A stretch of 11,396 nt of DNA from Acidaminococcaceae bacterium (GCA_024405585.1 JAKSOM010000022.1:1-11396); one strand, 5' to 3'. Positions 1-7,351 are shown, counted from the stretch's first letter. The notes: generated by a model from the sequence alone, not told the origin. Made by a program: numbers and translations.

Positions 1-2
1 CT

Positions 3-1511
3 TTATACGTACCGGCATACATGGTCAATGGCGATATCGGAGAAGCCGTAGGCCTCCGCTTTGGTCAGCTTGCCGTTGGCAATATCCATAATTTCCTTCA
101 GCAGTTCCGCACCCATTTCCTGGAAGGTCTTCTTGCCTTTGATAATATTGCTTAAGTCAACGTCCTTATTGTCTTCCATTTTTTGGAAGGTTCGTTCGTT
201 GGCCGTAACTTTCAGCACCGGCACAATGGCGTTGCCGGTGGGGGTGCCCCGGCCGGTGGTGAAGATGATGACGTTGCAGCCAGATGCCACCATGCTGGTG
301 ACGGAGGAAATGTCGTAGCCGGCGGTGTCCATTACCAGGGAGCCGTGTTTGGAAGGCATAACTGCCTGTTCCAAAACTTCCACCACGGGACGGGTGCCGC
401 CCTTGCGGATGCAGCCCAAACTCTTTTCGTCAAGGGTGGAAAGGCCTCCCGCCTTGTTGCCCGGGGTGGGCTGGCCCGCCCGGCAGTCCTGGCCGGCTTT
501 CAAAAGGTGCTCTTCGTAATCCTTACAAACTCGGATGATGTCATTGTGGAGTTTTTTGGTGGCGGCCCGTTTGGCCACCACATGTTCCGCACCAATCCAT
601 TCAATGGATTCGCTCATGACGGTGGTGGCACCGTAATCCACCAACAGATCGCTGAGTTCACCTACGGCAGGATTGGAGGCCAGGCCGGAGGTGGCGTCGG
701 AACCGCCGCATTCTATTCCCAGATACAATTCGGAAATGTCGCAGGGAACCTTGGGCTCCATGGCTGCCGCCGCCGCCATTTCCCTTGCGGCACGGACGGC
801 TTTTTCGATGGTTTTCAAAGTGCCTCCCTCATCCTGGATGCCGAAGGAAACCACCGGTTTGGAGGTGAGTTTTTGGATTTTGGCTTTCAGTTCCTTGTGG
901 GGGACGGTTTCACAGCCCAGACCGATGATGACCACACCGTAAACATTGGGGTTGCAGGCGAACCCGGTCAGGATTTTTTGGGACATATTGGTGTTTTCTG
1001 CCGTGTCGGAGCAACCCGTATTGAAAATAATATTGACTGCACCCCGGACCTGGCTGGCCACGATTCGGCTGCTTTCGCTGCCGCAGGCGCAGCCCGGCAG
1101 GATGAGGACATGGTTACGGATGCCGGCCCTTCCGTCAGGCCGTTTGTAGCCCATAAATTGCAACTTGCCATTCTTTTTGAAAAACTCTATCGGGGCTTCT
1201 GTGTCATCCGTTTCCGGAACCATTTCCCCGTCATAATCCCGGACTACACTAATCAGGTTAAAATGGTTGACCAAATGGCCTTTGGCCACGTCCTGGGTCA
1301 TTTTGCCGATGCTTTCGCCATATTTAATTGCATCTTCCCCTTTGGTCAAATTTTTCAGGGCAATTTTGTGGCAGTAGGGAATGTTTTCTTCAGCAGTGAT
1401 GCTACAGATTTCTTCCCCTTTCCGGTAGGTTACCGGGCTGCCCTTGGGTACATCGGCAACGCAGGTGACTACGTTCTCCCTTACATCCATCATCAAAGCA
1501 TTGATTTCCAT
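3..1511 (-). CDS. UxaA/GarD-family sugar-acid dehydratase (altronate dehydratase-like), full-length fused form
   Basis: A 502-residue protein of the UxaA/GarD/SuyAB family, which are metal-dependent cytosolic lyases that remove water (or sulfite) from hydroxy acids such as altronate, galactarate or sulfolactate. The N-terminal ~95 residues form the small SAF domain, including the conserved segment around H48 (CHKIALKNLTKGEDAIKYG). The large C-terminal domain begins near residue 119 (FMGYKRPDGRAGIRNHVLIL) and carries the family blocks IGLGCE (196-201), GIECGGSDATSG (265-276), PGNKAGGLSTLDEKSLG (350-366) and GRGTPTGNAIVP (420-431). Length matches the fused enzymes (about 495-525 residues), so both halves sit in one chain. 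The stop codon TAA lies just inside the window. The ATG at 1511 follows AAAGGA with an 11-base gap, a rather long spacing; an ATG pair six and seven codons in has no better site. The family call is firm. The substrate is not readable: altronate is the default, but galactarate or another hydroxy acid fits equally well. The gene is transcribed away from the housekeeping operon. Confidence 0.9.
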   Translation of the reverse strand: MEINALMMDVRENVVTCVADVPKGSPVTYRKGEEICSITAEENIPYCHKIALKNLTKGEDAIKYGESIGKMTQDVAKGHLVNHFNLISVVRDYDGEMVPETDDTEAPIEFFKKNGKLQFMGYKRPDGRAGIRNHVLILPGCACGSESSRIVASQVRGAVNIIFNTGCSDTAENTNMSQKILTGFACNPNVYGVVIIGLGCETVPHKELKAKIQKLTSKPVVSFGIQDEGGTLKTIEKAVRAAREMAAAAAMEPKVPCDISELYLGIECGGSDATSGLASNPAVGELSDLLVDYGATTVMSESIEWIGAEHVVAKRAATKKLHNDIIRVCKDYEEHLLKAGQDCRAGQPTPGNKAGGLSTLDEKSLGCIRKGGTRPVVEVLEQAVMPSKHGSLVMDTAGYDISSVTSMVASGCNVIIFTTGRGTPTGNAIVPVLKVTANERTFQKMEDNKDVDLSNIIKGKKTFQEMGAELLKEIMDIANGKLTKAEAYGFSDIAIDHVCRYV

Positions 1512-1556
1512 AGATAGAATCGTCCTTTCTGTAAATTTCAGCGGGTTGCGACACGG

Positions 1557-1576
1557 ATTACAATTTAGAATGTAAT
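1557..1576. promoter_or_regulatory. Palindrome ATTACA-N8-TGTAAT in the dehydratase leader
   Basis: A perfect 6-bp inverted repeat (ATTACA at 1557-1562, TGTAAT at 1571-1576) with an 8-bp AT-rich spacer. It lies in the 5' leader of the minus-strand dehydratase gene, downstream of both candidate promoters. It could be a second repressor site, or a chance palindrome in AT-rich DNA. No regulator can be named from it. Confidence 0.35.
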
Positions 1577-1579
1577 AAT

Positions 1580-1616
1580 TTGGTTATACAGTTGCCATCT
1601 GTATACCAGCAACCAA
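1580..1616. promoter_or_regulatory. Operator-like inverted repeat with GTATAC core upstream of the dehydratase gene
   Basis: TATACAG (1585-1591) and CTGTATA (1599-1605) form a perfect 7-bp inverted repeat around a 7-bp spacer. Outer arms TTGGTT (1580-1585) and AACCAA (1611-1616) add a second inverted pair. On the minus strand the inner right arm reads CTGGTATACAG, which resembles the TGGTATACCA core known for UxuR/ExuR-type GntR regulators of hexuronate genes. The site lies immediately downstream of the better predicted promoter (start near 1618), where a bound repressor would block transcription. The palindrome is seen directly; the regulator family is inference. Confidence 0.55.
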
Positions 1617-1624
1617 TATATAAT

Positions 1625-1653
1625 ATTTTAACATACTGGTGCAGATAAATCAA
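1625..1653 (-). promoter_or_regulatory. Predicted sigma70-type promoter for the dehydratase gene
   Basis: On the minus strand, TTGATT (1653-1648) is followed after 17 bp by TAAAAT (1630-1625), placing the start near 1618 and giving a leader of about 105 bases. A weaker alternative is TTGCTG (1612-1607) with an 18-bp spacer to TATAAC (1588-1583), which would start near 1576 and overlap the operator-like repeat. The first has better boxes and spacing. Sequence cannot decide whether both are used. Confidence 0.5.
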
Positions 1654-1660
1654 GATTGGC

Positions 1661-1760
1661 AGTGACCCTCGTCCGCCCAAGTCAGGGTTCAGCCAACAGC
1701 CAAGATGGTTCAGGGTAGTGGACAGAGTGTAGTGGGCGAGGGGTGGAGGATTAAGGGGCG
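1661..1760. repeat. GC-rich, hairpin-forming intergenic island with internal direct repeats
   Basis: A GC-rich block of about 100 bp set in otherwise AT-rich intergenic DNA. Its ends are imperfectly complementary: ACCCTCG (1665-1671) with CGAGGGGT (1737-1744), and CCCA (1676-1679) with TGGG (1733-1736), leaving a 4-base bulge. Inside, GGTTCAG occurs twice 21 bp apart (1686-1692 and 1707-1713), and AGCCAA occurs twice (1691-1696 and 1699-1704). It sits between the -35 boxes of the two divergent promoters, so neither predicted promoter transcribes it. It could be an interspersed palindromic repeat or a small-RNA gene; nothing in it identifies a known family. Confidence 0.4.
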
Positions 1761-1785
1761 GTTGCAGTTAAAACGCATATAGCGT

Positions 1786-1814
1786 TTGCTTTATGTTTTT
1801 TTTTGTTGTATAAT
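1786..1814 (+). promoter_or_regulatory. Predicted sigma70-type promoter of the cyclophilin-ybeY-era-recO-glyQS operon
   Basis: TTGCTT (1786-1791) and a perfect TATAAT (1809-1814) are separated by 17 bp that includes an eight-T tract. Transcription would start near 1821, giving a leader of about 20 bases before the ATG at 1841. The GGGAGGG ribosome site (1830-1836) lies just ahead of that start. No other promoter or terminator is evident before 7318, so this may drive all six genes. Confidence 0.65.
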
Positions 1815-1840
1815 ACCATATTATTTTTTGGGAGGGTGCT

Positions 1841-2365
1841 ATGCGTAGGATTTTGGCGTTGTTGACATTAATGATGCTGATGTGCTGCAGTGCTTTGGCT
1901 GCCAAGGTGGCGGTTTTCACCACCAGCATGGGGAGTTTTGAGATTAAACTGGAGGACAAGTATGCCCCCGGTACGGTTAAGAATTTTGTGAATCTGGTGA
2001 ATAAGGGTTTCTACAACGGTTTGACTTTTCACAGGGTTATAGACAATTTTATGATTCAGGGGGGGTGCCCCAATGGTGACGGTACCGGCGGTCCCGGCTA
2101 CCGCATCCGTGATGAGATCAGCCCGAAGTTGAAACATAGTGGCCCCGGCATCCTGAGTATGGCCAACGCCGGCCCCAATACCGGCGGCAGCCAGTTCTTC
2201 ATCACTTTGGTGGAGACCCCTTGGCTGGACGGGCATCATGCGGTTTTCGGCAAGGTTACCAAGGGTATGGATGTGGTACGGAAGATTGGCAAGGTGGATG
2301 TGGATTTCCAAAGCAAACCCTTGCGTAAGGTTTTGAGTGAGAATATTAGGGTCTACGAAAAATAG
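1841..2365 (+). CDS. Secreted cyclophilin-type peptidyl-prolyl cis-trans isomerase
   Basis: A 174-residue cyclophilin that catalyses cis-trans isomerisation of proline bonds and assists folding. Residues 1-21 form a signal peptide (MRR, a hydrophobic stretch, then CSALA-AK) with likely signal peptidase I cleavage after SALA, so the enzyme should act outside the cytoplasm. The two cysteines at 15-16 do not make a convincing lipobox. Core motifs are intact: [13 protein letters not shown] (63-75) with catalytic R65, the GDGTGGPGY loop (79-87), [19 protein letters not shown] (103-121), and [10 protein letters not shown] (128-137) with the tryptophan that marks cyclosporin-sensitive members. The start has a strong GGGAGGG site (1830-1836). 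It heads an operon of cytoplasmic RNA and DNA maintenance genes; its stop TAG shares a base with the GTG start of ybeY, so the two are translationally coupled. Family assignment is firm; the client proteins are unknown. Confidence 0.95.
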   Translation: MRRILALLTLMMLMCCSALAAKVAVFTTSMGSFEIKLEDKYAPGTVKNFVNLVNKGFYNGLTFHRVIDNFMIQGGCPNGDGTGGPGYRIRDEISPKLKHSGPGILSMANAGPNTGGSQFFITLVETPWLDGHHAVFGKVTKGMDVVRKIGKVDVDFQSKPLRKVLSENIRVYEK

Positions 2366-2841
2366 TGAAGATTTATTGCGAGAACAGTCAGGATAAAATC
2401 GATATTTCCGCCGGTTTGGAGCAGCAGCTGCAGCGGGGGCTGCAGGTGGTGGCGGATTTGCACCGGCTTTCGGAGCGGACGGAGGTCAGTATTACCATTG
2501 TTACGGATGAGGAAATACATCAGTTGAACAAGCAGTACCGTAATGTTGACAGGCCCACGGACGTGCTGAGTTTCGCCCTGGACGAGGGGGAGGAGCCGGA
2601 GTTGGTGGATGGCTCGGAGGAGCATCTTTTGGGTGATATCATCATCAGTGCCGAGACGGCGGAGAGGCAGGGACGGGAGTTCGGCCACGGCTTGGAGCGG
2701 GAGATTGTGTATTTGGCGGTGCACGGGCTTTTGCATCTTCTCGGTTATGACCATATGAGTGAAGAGGACAAGGTGCTGATGCGGACCAAGGAGGAGGAAG
2801 CCATGGGCCTGATTGGCCTGGGAGAGGAGCGGTTCAAGTGA
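2365..2841 (+). CDS. ybeY: Endoribonuclease YbeY, rRNA maturation factor
   Basis: A 158-residue single-domain zinc-dependent metalloprotein needed for 16S rRNA 3'-end maturation and ribosome quality control. The diagnostic zinc site is complete: [11 protein letters not shown] at 120-130, with H120, H124 and H130. The conserved RPTDVLSF block (63-70) and the LGDIIIS strand (89-95) are also present, and the length matches the family. The start is GTG at 2365, sharing its first base with the cyclophilin TAG stop (TAGTG). No strong ribosome site precedes it, so it probably depends on ribosomes finishing the upstream gene. It is followed directly by era, its usual neighbour, consistent with a shared role in small-subunit biogenesis. 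In many Firmicutes phoH precedes ybeY; here a cyclophilin takes that place. Confidence 0.96.
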   Translation: MKIYCENSQDKIDISAGLEQQLQRGLQVVADLHRLSERTEVSITIVTDEEIHQLNKQYRNVDRPTDVLSFALDEGEEPELVDGSEEHLLGDIIISAETAERQGREFGHGLEREIVYLAVHGLLHLLGYDHMSEEDKVLMRTKEEEAMGLIGLGEERFK

Positions 2842-3740
2842 TGGAAAAGCAAAAATTTCGTTCCGGCTATGTGGCGCTCCTGGGGCGGCCCAATGTGGGG
2901 AAATCCACTTTGATGAATGCTTTGGTGGGTGAGAAGATTGCCATCACCAGCCCCAAGGCACAAACCACCCGCAACAGGATTATGTGCGTGCTGAACCGTC
3001 CCCATTCCCAAATTATTTTTTTCGATACTCCTGGGGTGCATAAGGCAAAGAACAAGTTGGGTGACTATATGGTGAAGACCGCCCTGGAGACCATCAGGGA
3101 TATGGATGTGGTGATGTTTCTGGTGGATGCCACGGAAAAGCGGGGCCCGGGGGAGGATTTCATTTTAGGGGTGCTGGAAAAAGCCGCCTGCCCCGTGATT
3201 TTGGTCATCAATAAGATTGACAAACTGGATAGCAGGGAGCGGGTGCTGAAGGTTATCGAGAGTTATACCCGGGACCGGAAGTTTGCTGCCGTGGTGCCCA
3301 TCAGCGCCTTGAAGGACAGCGAGTTTTCCGGTTTGGAAGAAGAGATAGAGTCCTATTTGCCGGAGGGTCCTCGGTATTATGATGAGGAAGTGTTGACGGA
3401 CCAGCCGGAGCGGGGGATTGCTGCGGAGATTATTCGGGAGAAGATTTTGAATTGCACCCGGGACGAGGTGCCCCATGCGGTGGCGGTGAATGTGGACGAG
3501 TTCAAGGAACGGGACAACGGGGATGTTTTTATCCGTGCCACCATCACCGTGGAGCGGGACAGTCAGAAGGGTATCATTATCGGTGCCAAGGGCAGTATGC
3601 TGAAGAAAATAGGGGCTCTGGCACGGGGGGATATAGAAGGTTTGTTGCAGACTAAGGTGTTCCTGGAACTTTGGGTGAAGGTGCGTCAGGACTGGCGCAA
3701 CAGCAGGAAGGCGTTGGAGGAATATGGCTACCATAATTGA
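2841..3740 (+). CDS. era: GTPase Era, 30S ribosomal subunit assembly factor
   Basis: A 299-residue Era GTPase that binds the 3' end of 16S rRNA and GTP during 30S assembly, cytoplasmic and membrane-associated. All G motifs are visible: G1 GRPNVGKS (15-22), G2 with the QTTRN block (41-45), G3 DTPG (62-65), G4 NKID (124-127) and G5 SAL (155-157). The C-terminal KH domain has its GxxG loop as GAKG (248-251) within IIIGAKGSMLKKIG. I chose ATG at 2841, which overlaps the ybeY stop as TGATG and gives the usual N-terminus; a GTG at 2838 would add one residue and sits closer to the GAGGAG site at 2824-2829. The 3' end overlaps recO by 17 bases. Length and motifs are normal. Confidence 0.97.
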   Translation: MEKQKFRSGYVALLGRPNVGKSTLMNALVGEKIAITSPKAQTTRNRIMCVLNRPHSQIIFFDTPGVHKAKNKLGDYMVKTALETIRDMDVVMFLVDATEKRGPGEDFILGVLEKAACPVILVINKIDKLDSRERVLKVIESYTRDRKFAAVVPISALKDSEFSGLEEEIESYLPEGPRYYDEEVLTDQPERGIAAEIIREKILNCTRDEVPHAVAVNVDEFKERDNGDVFIRATITVERDSQKGIIIGAKGSMLKKIGALARGDIEGLLQTKVFLELWVKVRQDWRNSRKALEEYGYHN

Positions 3741-4359
3741 TGAGGCCCTGGTCATCCGGGTGGAGGACAGGAATTCGGCGGACAAATATGTGACCTGTTT
3801 CAGCAGGTTTCACGGCCGGGTGCGTTTTTCCGCCTTCGGAGCCAAGTATTACAAGTCCTCCGTGGGACCAATTCTTCAGTATCTTAGCCGTTTGCAGCTG
3901 GAGCTGGAGCCGGGGAAGATTTCCGATAAACTTCTGGGGGCGGAATTGCTGGCCCCGCCGCCGGTTTTGGATTTCAAACAGTTGGCTTATGCTTCCGTTA
4001 TGACGGAGGTTACGGAGGATTTTACGGCGGATCACGAAAGTGATACTTTGGTCTATGGCTATTTGTTGGATGCTTTGACGCTTCTGACCAGGAAGAACCC
4101 CAGGGTGGTGGTGCTGGCTTTCTGTATCAAACTGTTGCATGCCACCGGGTTCGGGCCGGATTTGGAAAAAATTGCCATGCCGGATGGGGCTAAGGAATTG
4201 TATTTGGCCATGCTGCATTTGGATTTCGTCCGTCCTGGGGAGTTGGAGATTCGGGGCAGCGATTTGAAACAGTTGGAACATATGGTGTTGGAACTTATTT
4301 ATTACCAAATAAATAAACCCCTGAAGTCGCTGGTTTATCTGCGGCAGCTGGGAATATGA
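3724..4359 (+). CDS. recO: DNA repair protein RecO, short form without the zinc-finger cysteines
   Basis: A 211-residue RecO, the recombination mediator that works with RecR and RecF to load RecA on SSB-coated DNA and anneals strands. The N-terminal OB fold (about 1-80) shows the usual start (DEALVIRVEDRNSADKYVTCFSRFHGRVRFSAFGAK), followed by the helical domain and a typical C-terminus (YQINKPLKSLVYLRQL). Most bacterial RecO proteins are about 240-255 residues with a CxxC...CxxC zinc site after the GFGPDLE-like segment. Here GFGPDLE (142-148) runs directly into IAMPDGAKELYLAML, and only two cysteines exist (C25, C134), so the zinc module is absent. The reading frame is clean, so this looks like a natural short form rather than a broken gene. 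The start overlaps era by 17 bases, with GGAGG at 3716-3720 only 3 bases ahead of the ATG. Assignment rests on gene order plus both termini. Confidence 0.88.
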   Translation: MATIIDEALVIRVEDRNSADKYVTCFSRFHGRVRFSAFGAKYYKSSVGPILQYLSRLQLELEPGKISDKLLGAELLAPPPVLDFKQLAYASVMTEVTEDFTADHESDTLVYGYLLDALTLLTRKNPRVVVLAFCIKLLHATGFGPDLEKIAMPDGAKELYLAMLHLDFVRPGELEIRGSDLKQLEHMVLELIYYQINKPLKSLVYLRQLGI

Positions 4360-4376
4360 GATGAAAAGGAGTCATT

Positions 4377-5255
4377 ATGGATTTTCAGACATTGATTTTG
4401 AAATTGCAGAACTACTGGGCACAGCAGAAATGTATTTTGGCGGAGCCCTATGATGTGGAGAAGGGTGCGGGGACCATGAACCCCAGCACTTTCCTCAGGG
4501 TATTGGGACCGGAGCCCTGGCGGGTGGCCTATGTGGAGCCCAGCCGCCGTCCTGCGGACGGGCGTTACGGCGACAACCCCAACCGCCTGTATCAGCACCA
4601 TCAGTTCCAGGTCATTATCAAACCCAGTCCTGAGAACATTCAGGAATTGTATTTGGAGAGTTTGGCGGAGTTGGGCATCAAGGCGGAGGAGCATGACATC
4701 CGCTTTGTGGAGGACAATTGGGAGTCCCCGACTTTGGGTGCCTGGGGGCTGGGCTGGGAAGTTTGGCTGGACGGCATGGAAATCACCCAGTTCACCTATT
4801 TCCAGCAGGTTGGCAGTTTGGATGTGAAACCCGTGGCGGTGGAAATTACCTACGGCCTGGAGCGGCTGGCCATGTATATTCAGGGCGTGGAGAATGTTTA
4901 TGATGTGAAGTGGGTTGGGGATGTTACCTATGGGGATGTGTTCCATACCAACGAAGTGGAGAATTCCTACTACAATTTTGAAGTAGCGGATACGGATTTA
5001 CTTTTCGACCTTTTCAACAAATATGAGGCGGAGGCCAAGAGGGTGGTGGCGTTGGGTTACATCCGTCCGGCCTATGATTATGTTTTGAAATGTTCCCACA
5101 CCTTCAATCTTTTGGACAGCCGGGGGGCCATTAGCGTGAACGAGCGTACCGCTTACATCGGCAGGGTGCGTAATATGGCCCGGCTTTGTGCTGCGGCCTA
5201 TGTGGAGCAACGGGAAAAACTGGGATTCCCCATGTTGAAGAAGGAGGGAAAATAA
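4377..5255 (+). CDS. glyQ: Glycyl-tRNA synthetase alpha subunit
   Basis: The 292-residue alpha chain of the bacterial alpha2-beta2 glycyl-tRNA synthetase. It carries the class II catalytic core that activates glycine with ATP in the cytoplasm. Hallmark sequence is unbroken from the N-terminus: [22 protein letters not shown] (11-32), [13 protein letters not shown] (33-45), [15 protein letters not shown] (51-65) and [12 protein letters not shown] (69-80), and later [21 protein letters not shown] and the class [13 protein letters not shown] block. Length is typical. AAGGAG at 4366-4371 lies 5 bases before the ATG. It follows recO by 17 bases and precedes glyS by a single base, so both synthetase subunits are made from one message. 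No T-box leader is seen in front of it, so the pair appears to be expressed with the upstream genes. Confidence 0.98.
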   Translation: MDFQTLILKLQNYWAQQKCILAEPYDVEKGAGTMNPSTFLRVLGPEPWRVAYVEPSRRPADGRYGDNPNRLYQHHQFQVIIKPSPENIQELYLESLAELGIKAEEHDIRFVEDNWESPTLGAWGLGWEVWLDGMEITQFTYFQQVGSLDVKPVAVEITYGLERLAMYIQGVENVYDVKWVGDVTYGDVFHTNEVENSYYNFEVADTDLLFDLFNKYEAEAKRVVALGYIRPAYDYVLKCSHTFNLLDSRGAISVNERTAYIGRVRNMARLCAAAYVEQREKLGFPMLKKEGK

Positions 5256-5256
5256 G

Positions 5257-7317
5257 ATGGCTAAGAGATTATTGTTTGAAATTGGTACCGAAGAAATCCC
5301 TGCCAACTTCATGTCCGGCATTTTGGAGCAGGTTTCCGCATTGGCCAAAAAACAATTGGAAGAGTTGCGGATTCCCTATATTGCGGTGAATGCTTTGGGC
5401 ACTCCCCGTCGTGTAACCCTTCTGGTGGAGGGAATGGCGGAAACCCAGGCGGACAGCACGGTTGAGGCCAAGGGTCCCAGTGTGAAGATTGCCTTCAAAG
5501 AGGGGGCACCCACCAAGGCGGCGGAGGGCTTTGCCCGGGGTCAGGGTGTGGATGTGAAGGATTTGGAAACCCGTGGGGATTATGTTTTTGCAGTAAAGCA
5601 TTTGGCAGGCCAAAAGGTGGTGGAGTTGTTGCCCGATTTCCTCAGCAACATTCTCTCTTCCTTGAGTTTCCCGAAAAATATGCGTTGGGCCGACCATGAA
5701 ACCCGTTTCGTGCGTCCCGTACATTGGCTGGTGGCGCTTTTTGATGACCAGGTTGTTCCTGTGGAGTTCAACGGTGTGAAGAGCGGCAACCAGACTCGGG
5801 GCCACCGTTTCCTGACGGATGACAAGATGACGGTTATCCCCTGTGCCAACGATTATGAAAAAGTTATGACGGAACTTTTCGTCATGGTGAATCAGTTGGA
5901 GCGTAAGGTTCTGATTAAGAGGCAGGTGGAGGAGCTGGCGGCTAAAGAGGGAGGCCATGCGGAAATCAAGGAGGACCTGTTGGAAGAGGTCACCTATCTT
6001 GTGGAGTGGCCCACCGCCCTTTGCGGCAAGTTTGAGGACCGGTTTTTGGCCCTGCCTAAGGAATGTATTATCACCCCTATGCGGGAACATCAGCGCTATT
6101 TCCCTGTGCTGAAGGAAGACGGTACCTTGTTGAACAAGTTTATCACCGTCCGTAACGGCGGCAGCCAATTTTTGGATGTGGTGGCCCACGGCAATGAGAG
6201 GGTGCTGCGTGCCCGTCTCAGCGATGCGGAGTTCTTCTTCAAGGAGGACCGGAAGCAGAGTTTGGCGGACCGGCTGCCCAAGTTGGAGACGGTTTCCTTC
6301 CAAGAAGGTTTGGGCAACATGCGGGATAAATCAGAGCGGTTGGTGAAGGCCGCCGCAGCCCTGGCCAAGGATTTGAATGCTAAGGTGAACACCAAGGATT
6401 TGGAGCGTACTGCACTTCTTTGCAAGGCGGATTTGGTTACTGGCATGGTGGTGGAATTTACGGAACTGCAGGGAGTTATGGGCCGTGAATATGCCAAGCT
6501 GGACAAGGAAGGGGAGGCCGTGGCCAAGGGCATTTTTGAACATTATCTGCCCCGTTTTGCCGGGGATATTCTGCCCGCCACGGAGATTGGCCGTATTGTA
6601 GGCATTGCGGACAAATTGGATAATATTGTGGCCACTTTCAGCCGGGGGCTTGCTCCCACCGGCAGTCAGGACCCCTATGCCCTCCGCCGTCAGGCCCTGG
6701 GCGTAATCAACATCATCATTGATGCGGGTTATCACTTCAGTATGCAGAAGACCCTGGCCACCATGTGCCAGTTGCTGAATCTGCCCAATGCAGACAAGAC
6801 CGGTGAATTGATCAATCAGATTGGGGAATTCATCAGGCAGCGGTTGAAGAATATGCTTATTGACCAGGGCATCCGTTATGACGTGGTTGATGGGGTTCTT
6901 TCCAATGCTAAGAACGATGATGTGGCGGATTTGTGCAAGCGGGCTGCCGCTTTGAACGAGTTTGTCACCAAGCCGGAGGCGGCGGAGCTGGTTCAGGCCG
7001 CCACCCGTGTCAACAACCTTTGCAAGAAAGCGGAGGGGGAAACCGCCATCAATACCAACCTTTTCCAAAAGGATGCGGAGAAGGCTCTGTACAAGGCCGT
7101 TTTGGCTGTTAACAAGGAAATTCTGCCCCTGGCGGTTGCCTACAATTATGCCGGCGTTCTGGCGGCAGCCACCAAATTGGTGGGGGAGATAAACAAGTTC
7201 TTTGAAGACGTAATGGTTATGGATGAGGATGTGAATGTGAAGAACAACCGTCTGGCCCTGCTTTTGGCAGTGCAGGACATTACTAATGGGGTTGGGGATT
7301 TGAGCTGCATAGTATGA
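5257..7317 (+). CDS. glyS: Glycyl-tRNA synthetase beta subunit
   Basis: The 686-residue beta chain of tetrameric glycyl-tRNA synthetase, which recognises and binds tRNA-Gly for the alpha-subunit catalytic core. Family blocks are present in order: LLFEIGTEEIPANFM near the start, KNMRWADHETRFVRPVHWLV, GNQTRGHRF, CIITPMREHQRYFPVL, RVLRARLSDAEFFFKEDRK, CKADLVTGMVVEFTELQGVMGREYA (HD-like region), and DKLDNIVATFSRGLAPTGSQDPYALRRQALG. A DALR-type anticodon-binding domain fills the C-terminal ~120 residues (DVMVMDEDVNVKNNRLALL near the end). Length is normal. AAGGAGG (5241-5247) lies inside the end of glyQ, 9 bases before the ATG. It is the last gene of the operon; a strong terminator lies about 80 bases downstream. 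Confidence 0.98.
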   Translation: MAKRLLFEIGTEEIPANFMSGILEQVSALAKKQLEELRIPYIAVNALGTPRRVTLLVEGMAETQADSTVEAKGPSVKIAFKEGAPTKAAEGFARGQGVDVKDLETRGDYVFAVKHLAGQKVVELLPDFLSNILSSLSFPKNMRWADHETRFVRPVHWLVALFDDQVVPVEFNGVKSGNQTRGHRFLTDDKMTVIPCANDYEKVMTELFVMVNQLERKVLIKRQVEELAAKEGGHAEIKEDLLEEVTYLVEWPTALCGKFEDRFLALPKECIITPMREHQRYFPVLKEDGTLLNKFITVRNGGSQFLDVVAHGNERVLRARLSDAEFFFKEDRKQSLADRLPKLETVSFQEGLGNMRDKSERLVKAAAALAKDLNAKVNTKDLERTALLCKADLVTGMVVEFTELQGVMGREYAKLDKEGEAVAKGIFEHYLPRFAGDILPATEIGRIVGIADKLDNIVATFSRGLAPTGSQDPYALRRQALGVINIIIDAGYHFSMQKTLATMCQLLNLPNADKTGELINQIGEFIRQRLKNMLIDQGIRYDVVDGVLSNAKNDDVADLCKRAAALNEFVTKPEAAELVQAATRVNNLCKKAEGETAINTNLFQKDAEKALYKAVLAVNKEILPLAVAYNYAGVLAAATKLVGEINKFFEDVMVMDEDVNVKNNRLALLLAVQDITNGVGDLSCIV

Positions 7318-7324
7318 TGTATGG

Positions 7325-7351
7325 TGTATACTTATTCCGAATTGTATACAT
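7325..7351. promoter_or_regulatory. Paired GTATAC palindromes upstream of the transporter operon
   Basis: Two copies of the TGTATAC word lie 18 bp apart centre to centre: TGTATAC at 7325-7331 and the palindrome TGTATACA at 7343-7350. They lie between glyS and the transporter promoter, roughly 55-80 bp upstream of its predicted start. By eye, the only other GTATAC in the window is in the dehydratase operator-like repeat at 1601-1606. The pairing and placement suggest a binding site for a dimeric regulator, possibly an FCD-type GntR protein; no such gene is in the window. Confidence 0.5.

Larger units (their letters stand above)
1512..1840. other. Divergent intergenic region (329 bp)
   Basis: This gene-free stretch separates the leftward dehydratase from the rightward cyclophilin operon. 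From left to right it holds the dehydratase leader with a small palindrome (1557-1576), an operator-like inverted repeat with a GTATAC core (1580-1616), the dehydratase promoter (1625-1653), a GC-rich hairpin-forming island (about 1661-1760), and the cyclophilin promoter (1786-1814) with a strong ribosome site. A 63-codon minus-strand open frame across the promoter has no recognisable content and was not called. Confidence 0.75.

Noticed and set aside
183..1517. A 444-codon plus-strand open frame opposite the dehydratase gene
   Set aside because: It is the antisense shadow of a well-supported enzyme gene; its translation is low-complexity and matches no known family.
1768..1959. A 63-codon minus-strand open frame across the cyclophilin promoter and signal peptide
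   Set aside because: It overlaps a strong promoter and a well-supported gene start, has no ribosome site, and its translation resembles nothing recognisable.
4360..4376. Possible T-box riboswitch or glycine leader ahead of glyQ
   Set aside because: Only 17 bases separate recO from glyQ, too few for a T-box, and no hairpin or terminator is visible there.
5269..6303. Long minus-strand open frames opposite glyS, and similar ones opposite the DASS gene (7734-8759) and TAXI gene (8849-9958)
   Set aside because: All lie antisense to conserved genes, lack ribosome sites, and give His- and Gln-rich or Cys-rich translations typical of shadow frames in GC-biased DNA.
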